Below the pieces are notes generated by a model. That model did no database searches and was not told the DNA's origin. It worked only from the letters and a program-made list of their open reading frames with translations. The translations under genes and the position numbers were made by a program. Below are positions 25,761-36,475 of a stretch of DNA of 64,000 bases, one piece after another (the stretch's first letter is position 1; each line of letters opens with the position of its first letter). This stretch comes from Sebastes aleutianus (Eukaryota > Chordata > Actinopteri > Perciformes > Sebastidae): NCBI GenBank assembly GCA_916700875.1, contig CAKAKS010000062.1, positions 13,594,960-13,658,959 on the forward strand. The letters run 5' to 3'.

Positions 25761-26997
25761 GCAATAAACAGGATTTTTCTTCTTCTGCTGCGCTCATTGC
25801 CTGCCAGGCACATCAACACACGGGGGACAGGCCGGCACCAGAATAACATGAATGTGCGTCATGAATGTGGGTGAAAAGGTGATTATCAATGAGCCCACCT
25901 GGACTCAGGTAGGCCACGCGCTTGTCCAGAGTTCACTTGTCTTCAGCCGTTTTAATTTAAAACATAAACAGAGGCCTACCCCAAGCAAAAAAAAGGCATG
26001 TTCTCAGATAAAGCGAGCAATGAAGACAAAGCAGAAAAGTACCTGCACAATACATCCGCATACAATCAAAATGGAATTTTCTTTAAAGGAAGCAGAAACA
26101 TTTGGGAGTAAACAATTGCATTCATCGATGTTTCAAAAGTCAATTTTTGGCTTCTATCCTCGAGCGGAGTTTGCGCTCCGACAGCAGAACATTATTGTTA
26201 GACACATGTTGAGATGAAGGGATAATTAAGGCAAGAAAGATGAAAAAATGCGGAGCTGATATAAGGCTTCGATTAAACAGTCATTAGTTGTAGTCCAACA
26301 CATGTACTATTTTGTAAAACTGCCAAAGAAAAAGGTTTTATGTAGCAATCCAATAAGGATCCAGCAACACATAAAAAGGTGGCACTAGTGGAACTCCCTG
26401 AAACATTTTACATTAGTGATGTATTCACCCCCTCCTGATTGAACGCCTACACATTAAGGTTTAAGCACCTTCAAATTTGAGCAAATGTCTGCCGTGATTT
26501 AAAAGGTTTTTTGGTACACTAAATGATTTGAACTGTTTTAAAGCTGAACATTGTACAAGCACTCCATGTCTTTACCATTCTTGAGTTGCAAAAACGTTTT
26601 CAAAATGACAAACTGTGCCTTAAAACCGAACTACATTTACAAACAGAAACAGCAAAGAGAGTAACCGCAATATTTAGATTGAACCGTGTCACAGTTGTAG
26701 TGATTAGGTGGTAGCTAGCCTGTTGATTGATCGGTTGATGATTGAATGATTGCAGGTTAAATTGAAGAAGAATTGGACAAAGAGCTGGAAGCCAGAAATA
26801 AGGCTGAAAGTGCAAGAAGTTGAGGACAACGTATATGAAAAGGAATCTGGTGAGAAGAACAAAAAATCCTGCATCTGTGTTTAGATGTACAGGTGAAATA
26901 ACGGTGGGGAGAGGGGTGTTGGAATGGGAGAAGATTAACAGAGGAGCAGACAAGAAGTGTTTAGACACGAACAGGGAGGAGAGGTGTGTTCAGCTGA

Positions 26998-29900
26998 TCA
27001 GTAGAATACCACACTAGACTTTCCTCCGGGGGGGTTGAGGACCCTGTTGTGAGAGCGAGGCTTGGGTCCAAGATGAGGCTCGTGGTTCTTCCAATCACCG
27101 GTCTCATGTGTCCCATCGGGAGGTGAGGAAGAGGAAGGAGCGGGCTTGGGCTCAGGCACAGGCTCAGGCTTTGGAGGGGCTGGGACAGCAGCAGGCTCTT
27201 CCTTGGCTGGCATGGGAGCTGGGGGGGCAGCTTCCTCCTTCACCACAGGTTGGATAACCTTGGCTTCCGGTGCTTGGAGAGGAAAAAGTATTTCAGAAAT
27301 GCCAGAACAGAATATACTGTATATCCTAAAAGCATAAATACCCATTTCCACCTCGAATACATACAGTTTCCACATTTTTTAGAGTCACAGACCCCCTTTA
27401 CACCTGGCATTAAAATGTGTCTCATATCCAGATTATATCTAGATATGATTTAACCGGATTACATTTATACCTGGTATTAATGTGTGTACCCAGAGTCCAC
27501 ATTGAGACCTGATTGCTCTGTCTGAAAGGGTTGAGAGGAAGGCTGCATGAAGCACGGGCTTGCAGCCGAGCACAGCGCGTGGAAACATCCGCCTCAAAAC
27601 GCCGCTGTTTTGGGGGAGAGGGCCCGCAAACGTGACTGTGAGGTAAATCTACACTTGCACACACAGAGGGATGACGAGAGGAGACGCTGAGCGCAGACAG
27701 AGTGCTGACGGTGATCTCTCTGGTCACGGCGGAGTTGTAAAGGGGGTCACAGTTGGGATCTCAATGGACCCTATACCTACTGAAAAACTGTCTTAAATAA
27801 GCACATTATAAAAAGTCTTATTTGTTTATTCAAAACCTAAGGCAACTGTTGGTATTGATTTGTTAGTATAAACAATGGGTGCAAAGCTCAATATATATCA
27901 TTAAAACAAAAAAAAAGACCTACCTAGCTATATTCTGATCTCTGTGATCTGCATAACAAGACCCTCTAACAGAGGTACCTTCAAAGCTACAGTGAGTAGG
28001 ATGACTCAATATAAATCAAATCTGCCCAAAATAGTTCACATGGACATTTTTCTTTATGTAACTCACGTGGTGATGATGCAGCTTCAGGTCCCACACTAAA
28101 ATTGTCCTGTAAAAAATAAAAGAAGAAGAGGTTTCTCACTGGTTTGGCTGAGTTAACAGGTCCGACATCTTTCTATGACGATGCGGATTATCATAGTACT
28201 TGTGGCATCAATATCACAGTCTCTGTATGCAAGAAGTAAAGGATAATAATATGGCACAGGATGGCATTTTTTTCAGGTCATACAGGCTTTAAAAACAGTC
28301 TAGGGGGTAACACCCCATCATCATTTTAAACCTGTGAAGAGGAAATTATCATAAATACTGTTGATATTATTAAGTTCCCCTCATCTGCCAGAAAATAAGG
28401 TATTTCCAAATGAACCACAGTAACCTTTAATAATAATATTTACAAAAAAATTCATTCTATGTTCCCAGGCATGATAAACCAGTATGTTTACATGCCTTTC
28501 CAGGGCTGCAAGCAAACATCTGTATGCAACACAAACACCATCACTAACCTCAACACGTTTACAGAAAACTGGGAAACAAACTGATTCCTTAAGAAGTGGC
28601 TGCTTGGAATTTATTTGGGTCACTGCTGAGATTGTTGCAATAGACTCAGTAGTCTAAGCCAACAATACTCTGGTTGCACAAACACTATGGACCCGTGGGG
28701 AAGACTGATTGATACACTAGGGTATGCGACACAGTTGCCATGCGCTTCAAGTCTTACAGGATAAAATAAAGATCAATATTAGATAAATGAGGTAACTAGC
28801 AGACTTTGGACCCTTACTGCACAGTGAGTAGACAAATATTTTTATTTATTTATGGGGGAACTATTCCTTTAAAAGCTCACTAGCTAGTGCGAACTCCGAC
28901 CAAACAGTCAAACTAGGCAGCGCTGATCAAATAAGAATCAATATTATGTTACGTTAATGCCTATTTCTCTCCTCATTTATCCTCAGAATCATCTTGTAGT
29001 GTACAGTTTAGCTGTAAAATGAGAAAGTTTGTGATCCCGCCACCATTGTTAAATCTGGTGAAGGAACGCCACGTTCTGGTCACGTGACCCGAGTACAGCC
29101 AATAAGAACACTCTCAATAAAATGACCTGTGATTGGTCAAAGTCTCCCGTCACAGGCTAGATTTTCTAAAGCCTGAAAACAGAGCCATGATGTCGGGCAG
29201 AAGTTTAGTTATCTCTCAGAACACTTGAATTACAAAATGCTGAAAGGTTATTATGGAGTTTTTGCCCAATGATGCCAAAAATATACTGCCTACTGCCACT
29301 TTAAGGGTGAAAATGAATAATAAACAAAAAAATAAAACCTAAGTCAAAGTGGAGTATAAAATGTAGGTGCATGGCCTACCTTTGGCTTATTTGGATGGCC
29401 TCGGCTTTGGGCAGCTGTCTCTGCAGCACCGAATATGTCGCTGCTTTGTCCACCAGGAGGATTGAGTCTCTTTTGCCGAGCTTGAGGTACAGGATCCCCA
29501 AATATTCCGCTACTCTTCCCACCTACACAAAGCATTACCAAGACGTGAGTTAAGTTAAGCAGCGGTGACAGCGTCATAACACACTCCACTTTGTAACATC
29601 TAATTTTGATAGGCTAGTGAACTGCACAGCAGATTTATGACACTGTGGCAGAGTGTACTCTGTGGTTATACTTATTGTATACTTATTATGTTGAGCTTCT
29701 TCATGACCATTCACCCTTCAGCATCATACCATGAGCAAAAGAAAATTATAGTGTCATATACTGTACACATACTACTGTGGCAGCCATTCACTGACAATTT
29801 CAAGGATGCAAATGCCACAGTGAAAAATGAGCAGATAAGGCAGTCATGGTGACTCTGCAGTCCCTGTCTGGAAACTCAAGACCACTTTTCAACAGTAGAC

Positions 29901-32782
29901 TGGACTGAAAACATACCAGATATACTCCACAAAATCCATAGGTGGATTACATCCAAGCACAGAGAACAGAGAAAGTGTTTATACTGGAATTATCACATCA
30001 TAGTAACAGTTTTCACACCCTGGACATTAATAGATGTTTTGACTGGCCTGCCTCTGCACATCCATTAGCACTGACAAATGATCTGACCTGGAGGGTTGGA
30101 GCGTTTGGGTACACTCTGGGACTCCTCTGGTGGAGCGAAGAGTTTAGAGGTCATCTTATTGGGTCTTCTTGATGCTGCAGAGTCGTCTTCATAGCTACCA
30201 AACAAGTTACTGGAGCCACCTCCAGGAGGCTGCGTCACCCTGCAGGACATGAAAGATTACAGTACCACTTTAATATACAGGATCCTATCCAATGTATTCA
30301 TCCGAGACTCATTTAAATCCATTACCCTGCACAAAAAGTATGACCTGACAAAGACAGACTTCAAATAGAGATTTTAAATATTAGTATTTTTGCTGGTTTA
30401 CCCTAGGGATGCATGGTTTCGACTATCTGAGCTTTGGGCATCAGCAACATCAGGCCTGACTTAAACATTGCTTTCCTAACTTTGTAAAACAACATGTAAC
30501 AAATAAATACAGTACATAAATATACATACTGAATTGTTATTTATTATTCAAATAATAAATCATACACCAACAACTTGGTAAAAAATCTTCAAAATTAACA
30601 GGAATTAAAATTGATGCGTAAACATTTAAATGCAGCAACAAACTGGTCAAAACTTAAACAGGAATTTAAATTCCAGTATATAATGTATATAGCATATAAA
30701 CATAGAATTGAATTTATTGGATTGGTCCCATTGTCACTGATATTCGATCCAGCTATTTGAGTCAGTATCAGCCCATCCCTAGTTTACCTGGAATTCATCT
30801 TACTAAATCATAACAGATTAAAGTTAATACTTGTCAGAGGATGTTGATTCTTACCAGATGTCAAGAGTCATCGACAGAAATTACAAATATATATACAAAG
30901 TACAAAACAATATACCAGATATAAGAATACAAGGAGATGAAGAAAAACTGTTAAAACTGAATATAGTGCAGGGTAACAGCTGTGATACAGGACTATTCAA
31001 AAAGTGAATATAGTGCAGAAGAGACTGTTAAAAATGAATATTATTATCTCATTATGTAATTTCTGACACACAACGATAATAACTAGAAAAACAGTAGCTA
31101 ACCTGGCTATAAATATGTTACAGTACAGTGGACAGCTTTGCACCCAACGCAGCCAAATAACAGGTTATTTAACTACCGGTATATAGCCTATACAAGGAAT
31201 GGCGCCTGTAAACTCGTTAGAATTGACGTTATTAAAGCCACTATATACTGCAATATTTAGCAGAGCTGACCCAAAAACTGACAGTCAGTAAGAGGAAACT
31301 GAATATCCTGAAGATCAATGTGGCCACACCACCGTTGTTGGTGAGTACAAAGAAGAGCCTTCTGAAGTGTCTTTCACACTTCTGCAGTGATATATCATGC
31401 AACCTCAATCCATGACTATTTTAAATTTAGGAATTGCTTTTTTTTAAATTATATATCTTAATAGAAATAGCAGGGCAGGTGGCTTGAATTGTTAACCTGT
31501 CACAGCCAACATTTACCCTGTATTTATTTGGGCTGGTGCTATTTGCATTCCCTGGATGGAGGTTCATGTTTACTGATTACAGTTAGAAACATGATGTAAT
31601 TTTTGACACACAGTAGAAGTATTGTCAATACTGTATATACTGCTCCTATTTTTATACTTCATATTTTGTTACACTTTATTTAGCTCTTTTTTTTTTTTTT
31701 TTGCTGTGTTAGCTGATGCAAATTTCCCCACTGCGGGACTAATCTTAAAACAGAAGGGTAACCTGGCTGTAAATATGTTACAGTACAGTGGACAGCTTTG
31801 CTCCAACGCAGCCAAATAACAGGTTATTTAACTACCAGTATATACAAGGAATGTTTACATGTCACAGCCAACATTTACCCTGTATTTGGGCAGGTGCTAA
31901 TTTCAGTCCCTGGATGGAGGTTCATTTTTACTGATTAAAGTTAGAAACATTATGTAATTTAGAAGAGTAGAAAACAGTAGGTAACCTGGCTATAAATATG
32001 TTACAGTACAGGAATTGCTTTTTTAAAATAATATTTCTTAATAGAAATAGGGCAACGTGATTATTTACCTGTCACAGCCAACATTTACCCTGTATTTATT
32101 TGGGCAGGTGCTAATTTCATTCCCTGGATGGAGGCTCATGTTTACGATGATAAGTAGGAAACAGTAGCTAACCTGGCTATAAATATGTTACAGTACAGTG
32201 GACAGATTTGCACCAACGAAGCCAAATAACAGGTTACACAAGGCATGACGCCATACGTCTAAACTAGTTAGATTTGATGTTATTAAAGCCACAATATACT
32301 GCACTATTTAGAGGAGCTGACCCAAGAACTGACAGTCAGTAAGAGGATATCCTCCAGATCAATGTGGCCACACCGCCGCTGTTGTCTGTGAGTACAAAGA
32401 GGAGCACAGTCTGATTCGCTTTCTCACACTTCCGCAGGCGCAGCAAGACAACGCCTGCTCGGTTAGTTAGCTCAGAAGCTAACTCTTAAGTTTGCTAACA
32501 CAAGACAACTCCAGCTCGAGCTGAGCAGCCACACACAGATGTTTAAGGTTGACTTATCACATCACTGCGTTAAGTTTTAAAGCATTAGTAGAGAAAGTTA
32601 TGGTGTAAAAACAACCTAGAGCTGCTGTCATGTAACGTACGTTGAGATACCAGTTAGTTAGCTAACAGAGCTACACTCGGCCATTTCTAACACAGATATA
32701 ACGAAGCTAACGCGACTAATGTTCTTCACCTTGAACTCGGTTTTCCACTATCCAACCCTTGGTACATGTTCGTGGAAGTCAT
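26998..32782 (-). CDS. jpt2: Jupiter microtubule-associated homolog 2 (HN1L), complete
   Basis: Small, largely disordered protein of the Jupiter/HN1 family; the mammalian protein is reported to bind NAADP and support calcium release. Five coding exons: 32730-32782, 30088-30239, 29380-29522, 28067-28106 and 26998-27272. They total 663 bases (220 residues plus stop), somewhat longer than the roughly 190-residue human protein. The start is MTSTNMYQGLDSGKPSS. The family hallmark, Pro-Pro-Gly-Gly followed by a Ser-rich turn and often F-G, occurs four times: QPPGGGSSNLFG, NPPGGKSSGIFG, NPPGGQSSDIFG and the C-terminal NPPGGKSSVVFY. The last exon has a Pro/Glu/Ala-rich linker (KEEPAAVPAPPKPEPVPEP) before HEPHLGPKPRSHNRVL. 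Intron 1 (2.5 kb) holds a locally duplicated block. It is transcribed away from cramp1. Confidence 0.94.
28855..29310. repeat. possible dispersed repeat in jpt2 intron 3
   Basis: The stretch from GAACTATTCCTTTAAAAGC to CTGCCACTTTAAGGG, including a GGTCACGTGACC core and TCTGTTTTCAGG-like sequence in reverse, looks like a MITE or SINE-type repeat I recall from other fish loci. There is no second copy in the window, so support is weak. Confidence 0.3.
30860..31065 (-). mobile_element. LINE 3' fragment, inverted relative of the one at 60337-60647
   Basis: Contains GAATATAGTGCAGGGTAACA, GAAGAGACTGTTAAAAATGA and AAGGAGATGAAGAAAAACTG. Each is the reverse complement of bases in 60350-60500, so the two are copies of one LINE family in opposite orientation. 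Confidence 0.6.
31092..32455. repeat. local duplicated block in jpt2 intron 1
   Basis: A unit containing CTATAAATATGTTACAGTAC occurs near 31100, 31770, 31990 and 32175. A second unit, CACAGCCAACATTTACCCTG, occurs near 31500, 31860 and 32075. The segment from about 31228 to 31390 (TTATTAAAGCCAC onward) is repeated at about 32278-32450. The order implies a roughly 1.07-kb direct duplication plus further internal copying and deletion. Non-coding. Confidence 0.8.
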
Positions 32783-33002
32783 AGTGGTTTTGTTTTGTTC
32801 CGAAGACAACTTTGCCAACTGGACGACCAGCAAGTTCCTCCTGTCTTGTCTTGTCTGCGACGTGTGTCCAACCAAACTCCTACTGAAGACTCTCAGTCCA
32901 CCCAACTGTGACACAGAGGAATATCACTGGTCCGCTGCCAAACTGCTGAGTGATGCGGGTGCGCTCGTTTCATGTCACCCGGTAAGCCCTCCAGAAGGAT
33001 GG

Positions 33003-33577
33003 AATTTAAATCCTCCTTTACACAACCCGTCAATAGTTCATCCTCCTAAATTCCTCACAACTAGAGGTCAAAGTTTATTTTTTATATACGACATGTATAA
33101 AATATGATATGTGTTAACAGATGCAACACAAAAGACAGTAACTTTAGTAATGTTGTTACTAAAGAGCAGGTTTTTCTCAAAAACACTTCTACGCAATGAA
33201 TTACTTATTGTTACAGTGAAACGATATTTTGACATTGAGTATAAGTTAAATTATAGTTGCATTCATCTATTAACATTACAATTACTTGGAGTAGGAAGAT
33301 GCCAATGAGAAGACAAGAAAAATGATTAAACCTTACTAGTATTTTGGGGCTGTTAGATCACTTATACTTTGTGACTGATGCAATCTGAGATTTTTGCGTT
33401 TAGATGACACAAAACAGGTGATTTAAAAGGCTATGTGTCAATGCATAGAAAGGGGGAGACACCATTTGTCATTTTCATACTCAAAGCTACTCATATGCAA
33501 TTTAAATTTAAATCCTCCTTTACACAACCCGTCAATCTCTAGTTCATCCTCCTAAATTCCTCACAAGTAGAGGTCAA
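33003..33577. repeat. patchwork insertion between jpt2 and cramp1
   Basis: A segment of about 70 bp (33003-33071) is repeated at 33505-33577. Between the two lie 138 bp (33070-33207) that are the reverse complement of 34232-34369 with four mismatches, then 291 bp (33212-33502) that copy 35548-35838 in direct orientation with three or four mismatches. Confidence 0.85.
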
Positions 33578-33659
33578 TTTTCGATGCGATTTAGGGGAAC
33601 CAAATGATGGAGTAGCTTTCCACATCTATCAATAAACTGTTCATCTGTCATATGTTTCA

Positions 33660-33825
33660 AAAGTCGCTTAAAGGGTCATTTAATTGTAAAATATTATTAA
33701 AATATTTAATGTTCTACTTTGTGACTGAATGTTTGTTTTTCACTGCAAAGAGCTGCTAAACTGTTTTTCGTTGTTTTCAATGACAATGACAATAAAGTCT
33801 ATCTATCTATCTATCAATCTAATAG
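33660..33825 (+). mobile_element. LINE 3' tail fragment with ATCT repeat
   Basis: Ends ATGACAATGACAATAAAGTC followed by (TATC)n at about 33799-33815, typical of truncated fish LINE 3' ends. No coding capacity. Confidence 0.45.
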
Positions 33826-34231
33826 CTGTTTTGTAATTGCTTTTCCCCATGTTGTCCATGTATCTGTTTTTATGTTTTTTATTTTTTTCCACTCACAATG
33901 TTGTTTGAAGAACTCTTTATAGATATTTAAATCAATATCCTCCTCATAAACACTAACCATACACATCCATGCAACACACACACACACTTGTCTTTTTTTT
34001 TTATATATTTACTGTATTGTTGTTGTTATTATATATCTTGTCCTAATTGTTTGTTATCACTATTATGTCGTCATATTATTTCTTTATATTAATCCTGTCT
34101 CTAGGTGGAGGCTTCAGATAAGCCCAGTGTTTTGTTTGCCTCTTCCTGCACTGTATATTATTTATTTATTTATTTGTTATGCTGTATAGTCTTAAAATTG
34201 TGCAAAACAAATAAACAAATAAACAAAAAAA

Positions 34232-34369
34232 TAAGTAATCCATTGCGTAGAAGTGTTTTTGAGACAAACTTGCTCTTTAGTAACAACATTACTAAAGTTA
34301 CTGTCTTTTGTGATGCATCTGTTAACACATATCATATTTTATACATGTCGTATATAAAAAATAAACTTT
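34232..34369. repeat. source or partner copy of inverted 138-bp segment
   Basis: Reverse complement of 33070-33207 (about 97% identical by hand). It follows an (ATTT)n-like stretch and a polyA-rich run at 34200-34230. Confidence 0.8.
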
Positions 34370-34604
34370 AAACTCCGCCCTGTTGGTTTGTCACGGAGAC
34401 ATTAAACAAACAAACCCGTACACTAATCTCAGTATGTGACGCTTGTTTTGTTGCACCGGGACGTCTGGTCTGAACAAAAGGCAGCTGAGACTGACATATT
34501 AACTCAAAAATTAAGTGCAGATGCTGTTGAATTAAAAGCCCTTTTTAACAATTGATGTGTGCTTTATAGCATGGTTGTAAATTAGTGGTTTGTTGCCAGC
34601 ACTA

Positions 34605-35140
34605 AGTATCCAATAGGAGCTGGATTCCGCTCAACCGGGTGACTTTCGGCGTACGCCATGAATAAAATCAAGCGCAACCTTCCATGTTCTGCCTTTTGAT
34701 TGGATCACCAAAATTTCAATCACTTTCTGGGCGGAACTTATTTTAGGGAGCGCCAAAAAACCTTCATTGCGGTGATATAATCTCGTTGAAATACGCTTTA
34801 TTACTGAGTAAAAATGTTAGATTATTGAGGAGTCAAAATGTAATTTCATTTTAAAATCATATATTGGGTAAATGTCAACGTCATAACAGGAAAGAGAAAT
34901 GATTGGTTCATCGTCAGGGTCTCTCTCGCTAACCATTGGCGGAGCCGCCTGTCAATCACATTTCTAACCGTCGGCCTCGTGTATCCCCGACCAATCAGAT
35001 GGTTTGTTTTCGAGTTGTAGTGGGCGTGTCTATACGCGTGTGAGGAACTGTCATCGAGCAACGAGCTGGACAGCTGCCTGCCGAGCTAGCAATGCTAGCC
35101 TGTGTCTCCTCCATAAGCAATAACAGGCTTCCACTTCAGG
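34605..35140 (+). promoter_or_regulatory. CCAAT-box cluster and possible non-coding first exon, jpt2/cramp1 spacer
   Basis: CCAAT or its mirror ATTGG occurs near 34609, 34699, 34902, 34935 and 34991 within about 390 bp, a spacing seen in NF-Y-bound vertebrate promoters. It is followed by a more GC-rich stretch that ends in a plausible donor CTTCAG/GTAATT at 35140/35141. This could be an alternative 5' UTR exon of cramp1 spliced to 36919, or the start of a non-coding transcript. Confidence 0.4.
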
Positions 35141-35547
35141 TAATTCCTCAACTTTAATAAGCGGTAAACATCTTACCAACTGTCTGAAGCTCTGTGTGAA
35201 ATAATTATTAAGTTACAAGCCGTTTTTGCAACGTTATATGGCTGTTTTGACAGCGTTAGCGTTACCTAGCCAACGACAGCAGCCATGCTAGCTACCACGT
35301 TATGTATGGAGACGACTCTTGTACTCATGTAATACAGCTTATTAGGACAACTGATAGTATAAATAACGTATTTATTATTAACTATTACCCCCATTGCACT
35401 TCTAGATTAATGTCAACCTTCATAGTATAACACCAAACCAGTGGTTAGGCTACTATAATCACTACAAGGACTGTTAACACTGCAGGAGCAATGTGTAACT
35501 GTGTGAAACCAGTGTGATGCTGTATGGTTTTAGATTAAAACTGAAGC

Positions 35548-35838
35548 TACAGTGAAACGATATTTTGACATTTAGTATAAGTTAAATTATAGTTGCATTC
35601 ATCTATTAACATTACAATTACTTGGAGTAGGAAGATGCCAATGAGAAGACAAGACTAATGATTAAACCTTACTAGTATTTTGGGGCTGTTAGATCACTTA
35701 TACTTTGTGACTGATGCAATCTGAGATTTTTGCGTTTAGATGACACAAAACAGGTGATTTAAAAGGCTATGTGTCAATGCATAGAAAGGGGGAGACACCA
35801 TTTGTCATTTTCATACTCAAAGCTACTCATATGCAATT
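35548..35838. repeat. source or partner copy of direct 291-bp segment
   Basis: Nearly identical in direct orientation to 33212-33502; differences are seen near the TTTAGTATAAG and GACAAGACTAATG positions. Both copies are exactly 291 bases long, so no indels separate them. Confidence 0.85.
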
Positions 35839-36475
35839 CTTTGTGTAGCTTTCTCTTGCTGTCATCCATCTGGACTGCCACACTCCTTATTACTCATAAA
35901 TAAAATAGATTAGTGGATAACAATCGAGCAATATTATACATTATGTCATGTTAACACATTATCTTTTACAATACACCAGGTCTTGATGTGCACCATTAAG
36001 AGAAAGTCCTGATTTTGACGTTTGATTAAGTATTTGTATTAGGTGATAGTAATGTAAGCAAATAAAGTATATGTCACAAAGCTGTACAATTTGCAGGATG
36101 CATATGAAATAAATTGCTTTGCAGACATAATTTCTGCAGATGATAGTGACGTAGTGACAAGCAAAGTCCACTTTGCACACATCAGGTTAATAAAACTATT
36201 TATCAATTCTCCACTGACATATGCTGCAGGGAAATTCTTCTTCAATGGATGCATTATTACTATATGTTACCTGTCAGTGTAATATAGTTTTATTTTTTGT
36301 TACAAAGAAGAAGCATTGAGTAATGTTGTTGCTGATAGAAGAACAGTTGAACTGCGCAGAGAGAGTTCAGCTCAGTCGAAGCAGGAGCAAGGAGAGGGCA
36401 GAAAGCGGAGGGATCGCTCTCGGGTTTTATTATGCTCAATTTGACCAGTATTTGCCAATCTAACCGGTCGGACTC

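Noticed and set aside
33070..34369. 1.3-kb transposon with 138-bp terminal inverted repeats
   Set aside because: The arms lack transposon-like tips and a target duplication; the left arm is better explained as part of the patchwork insertion.
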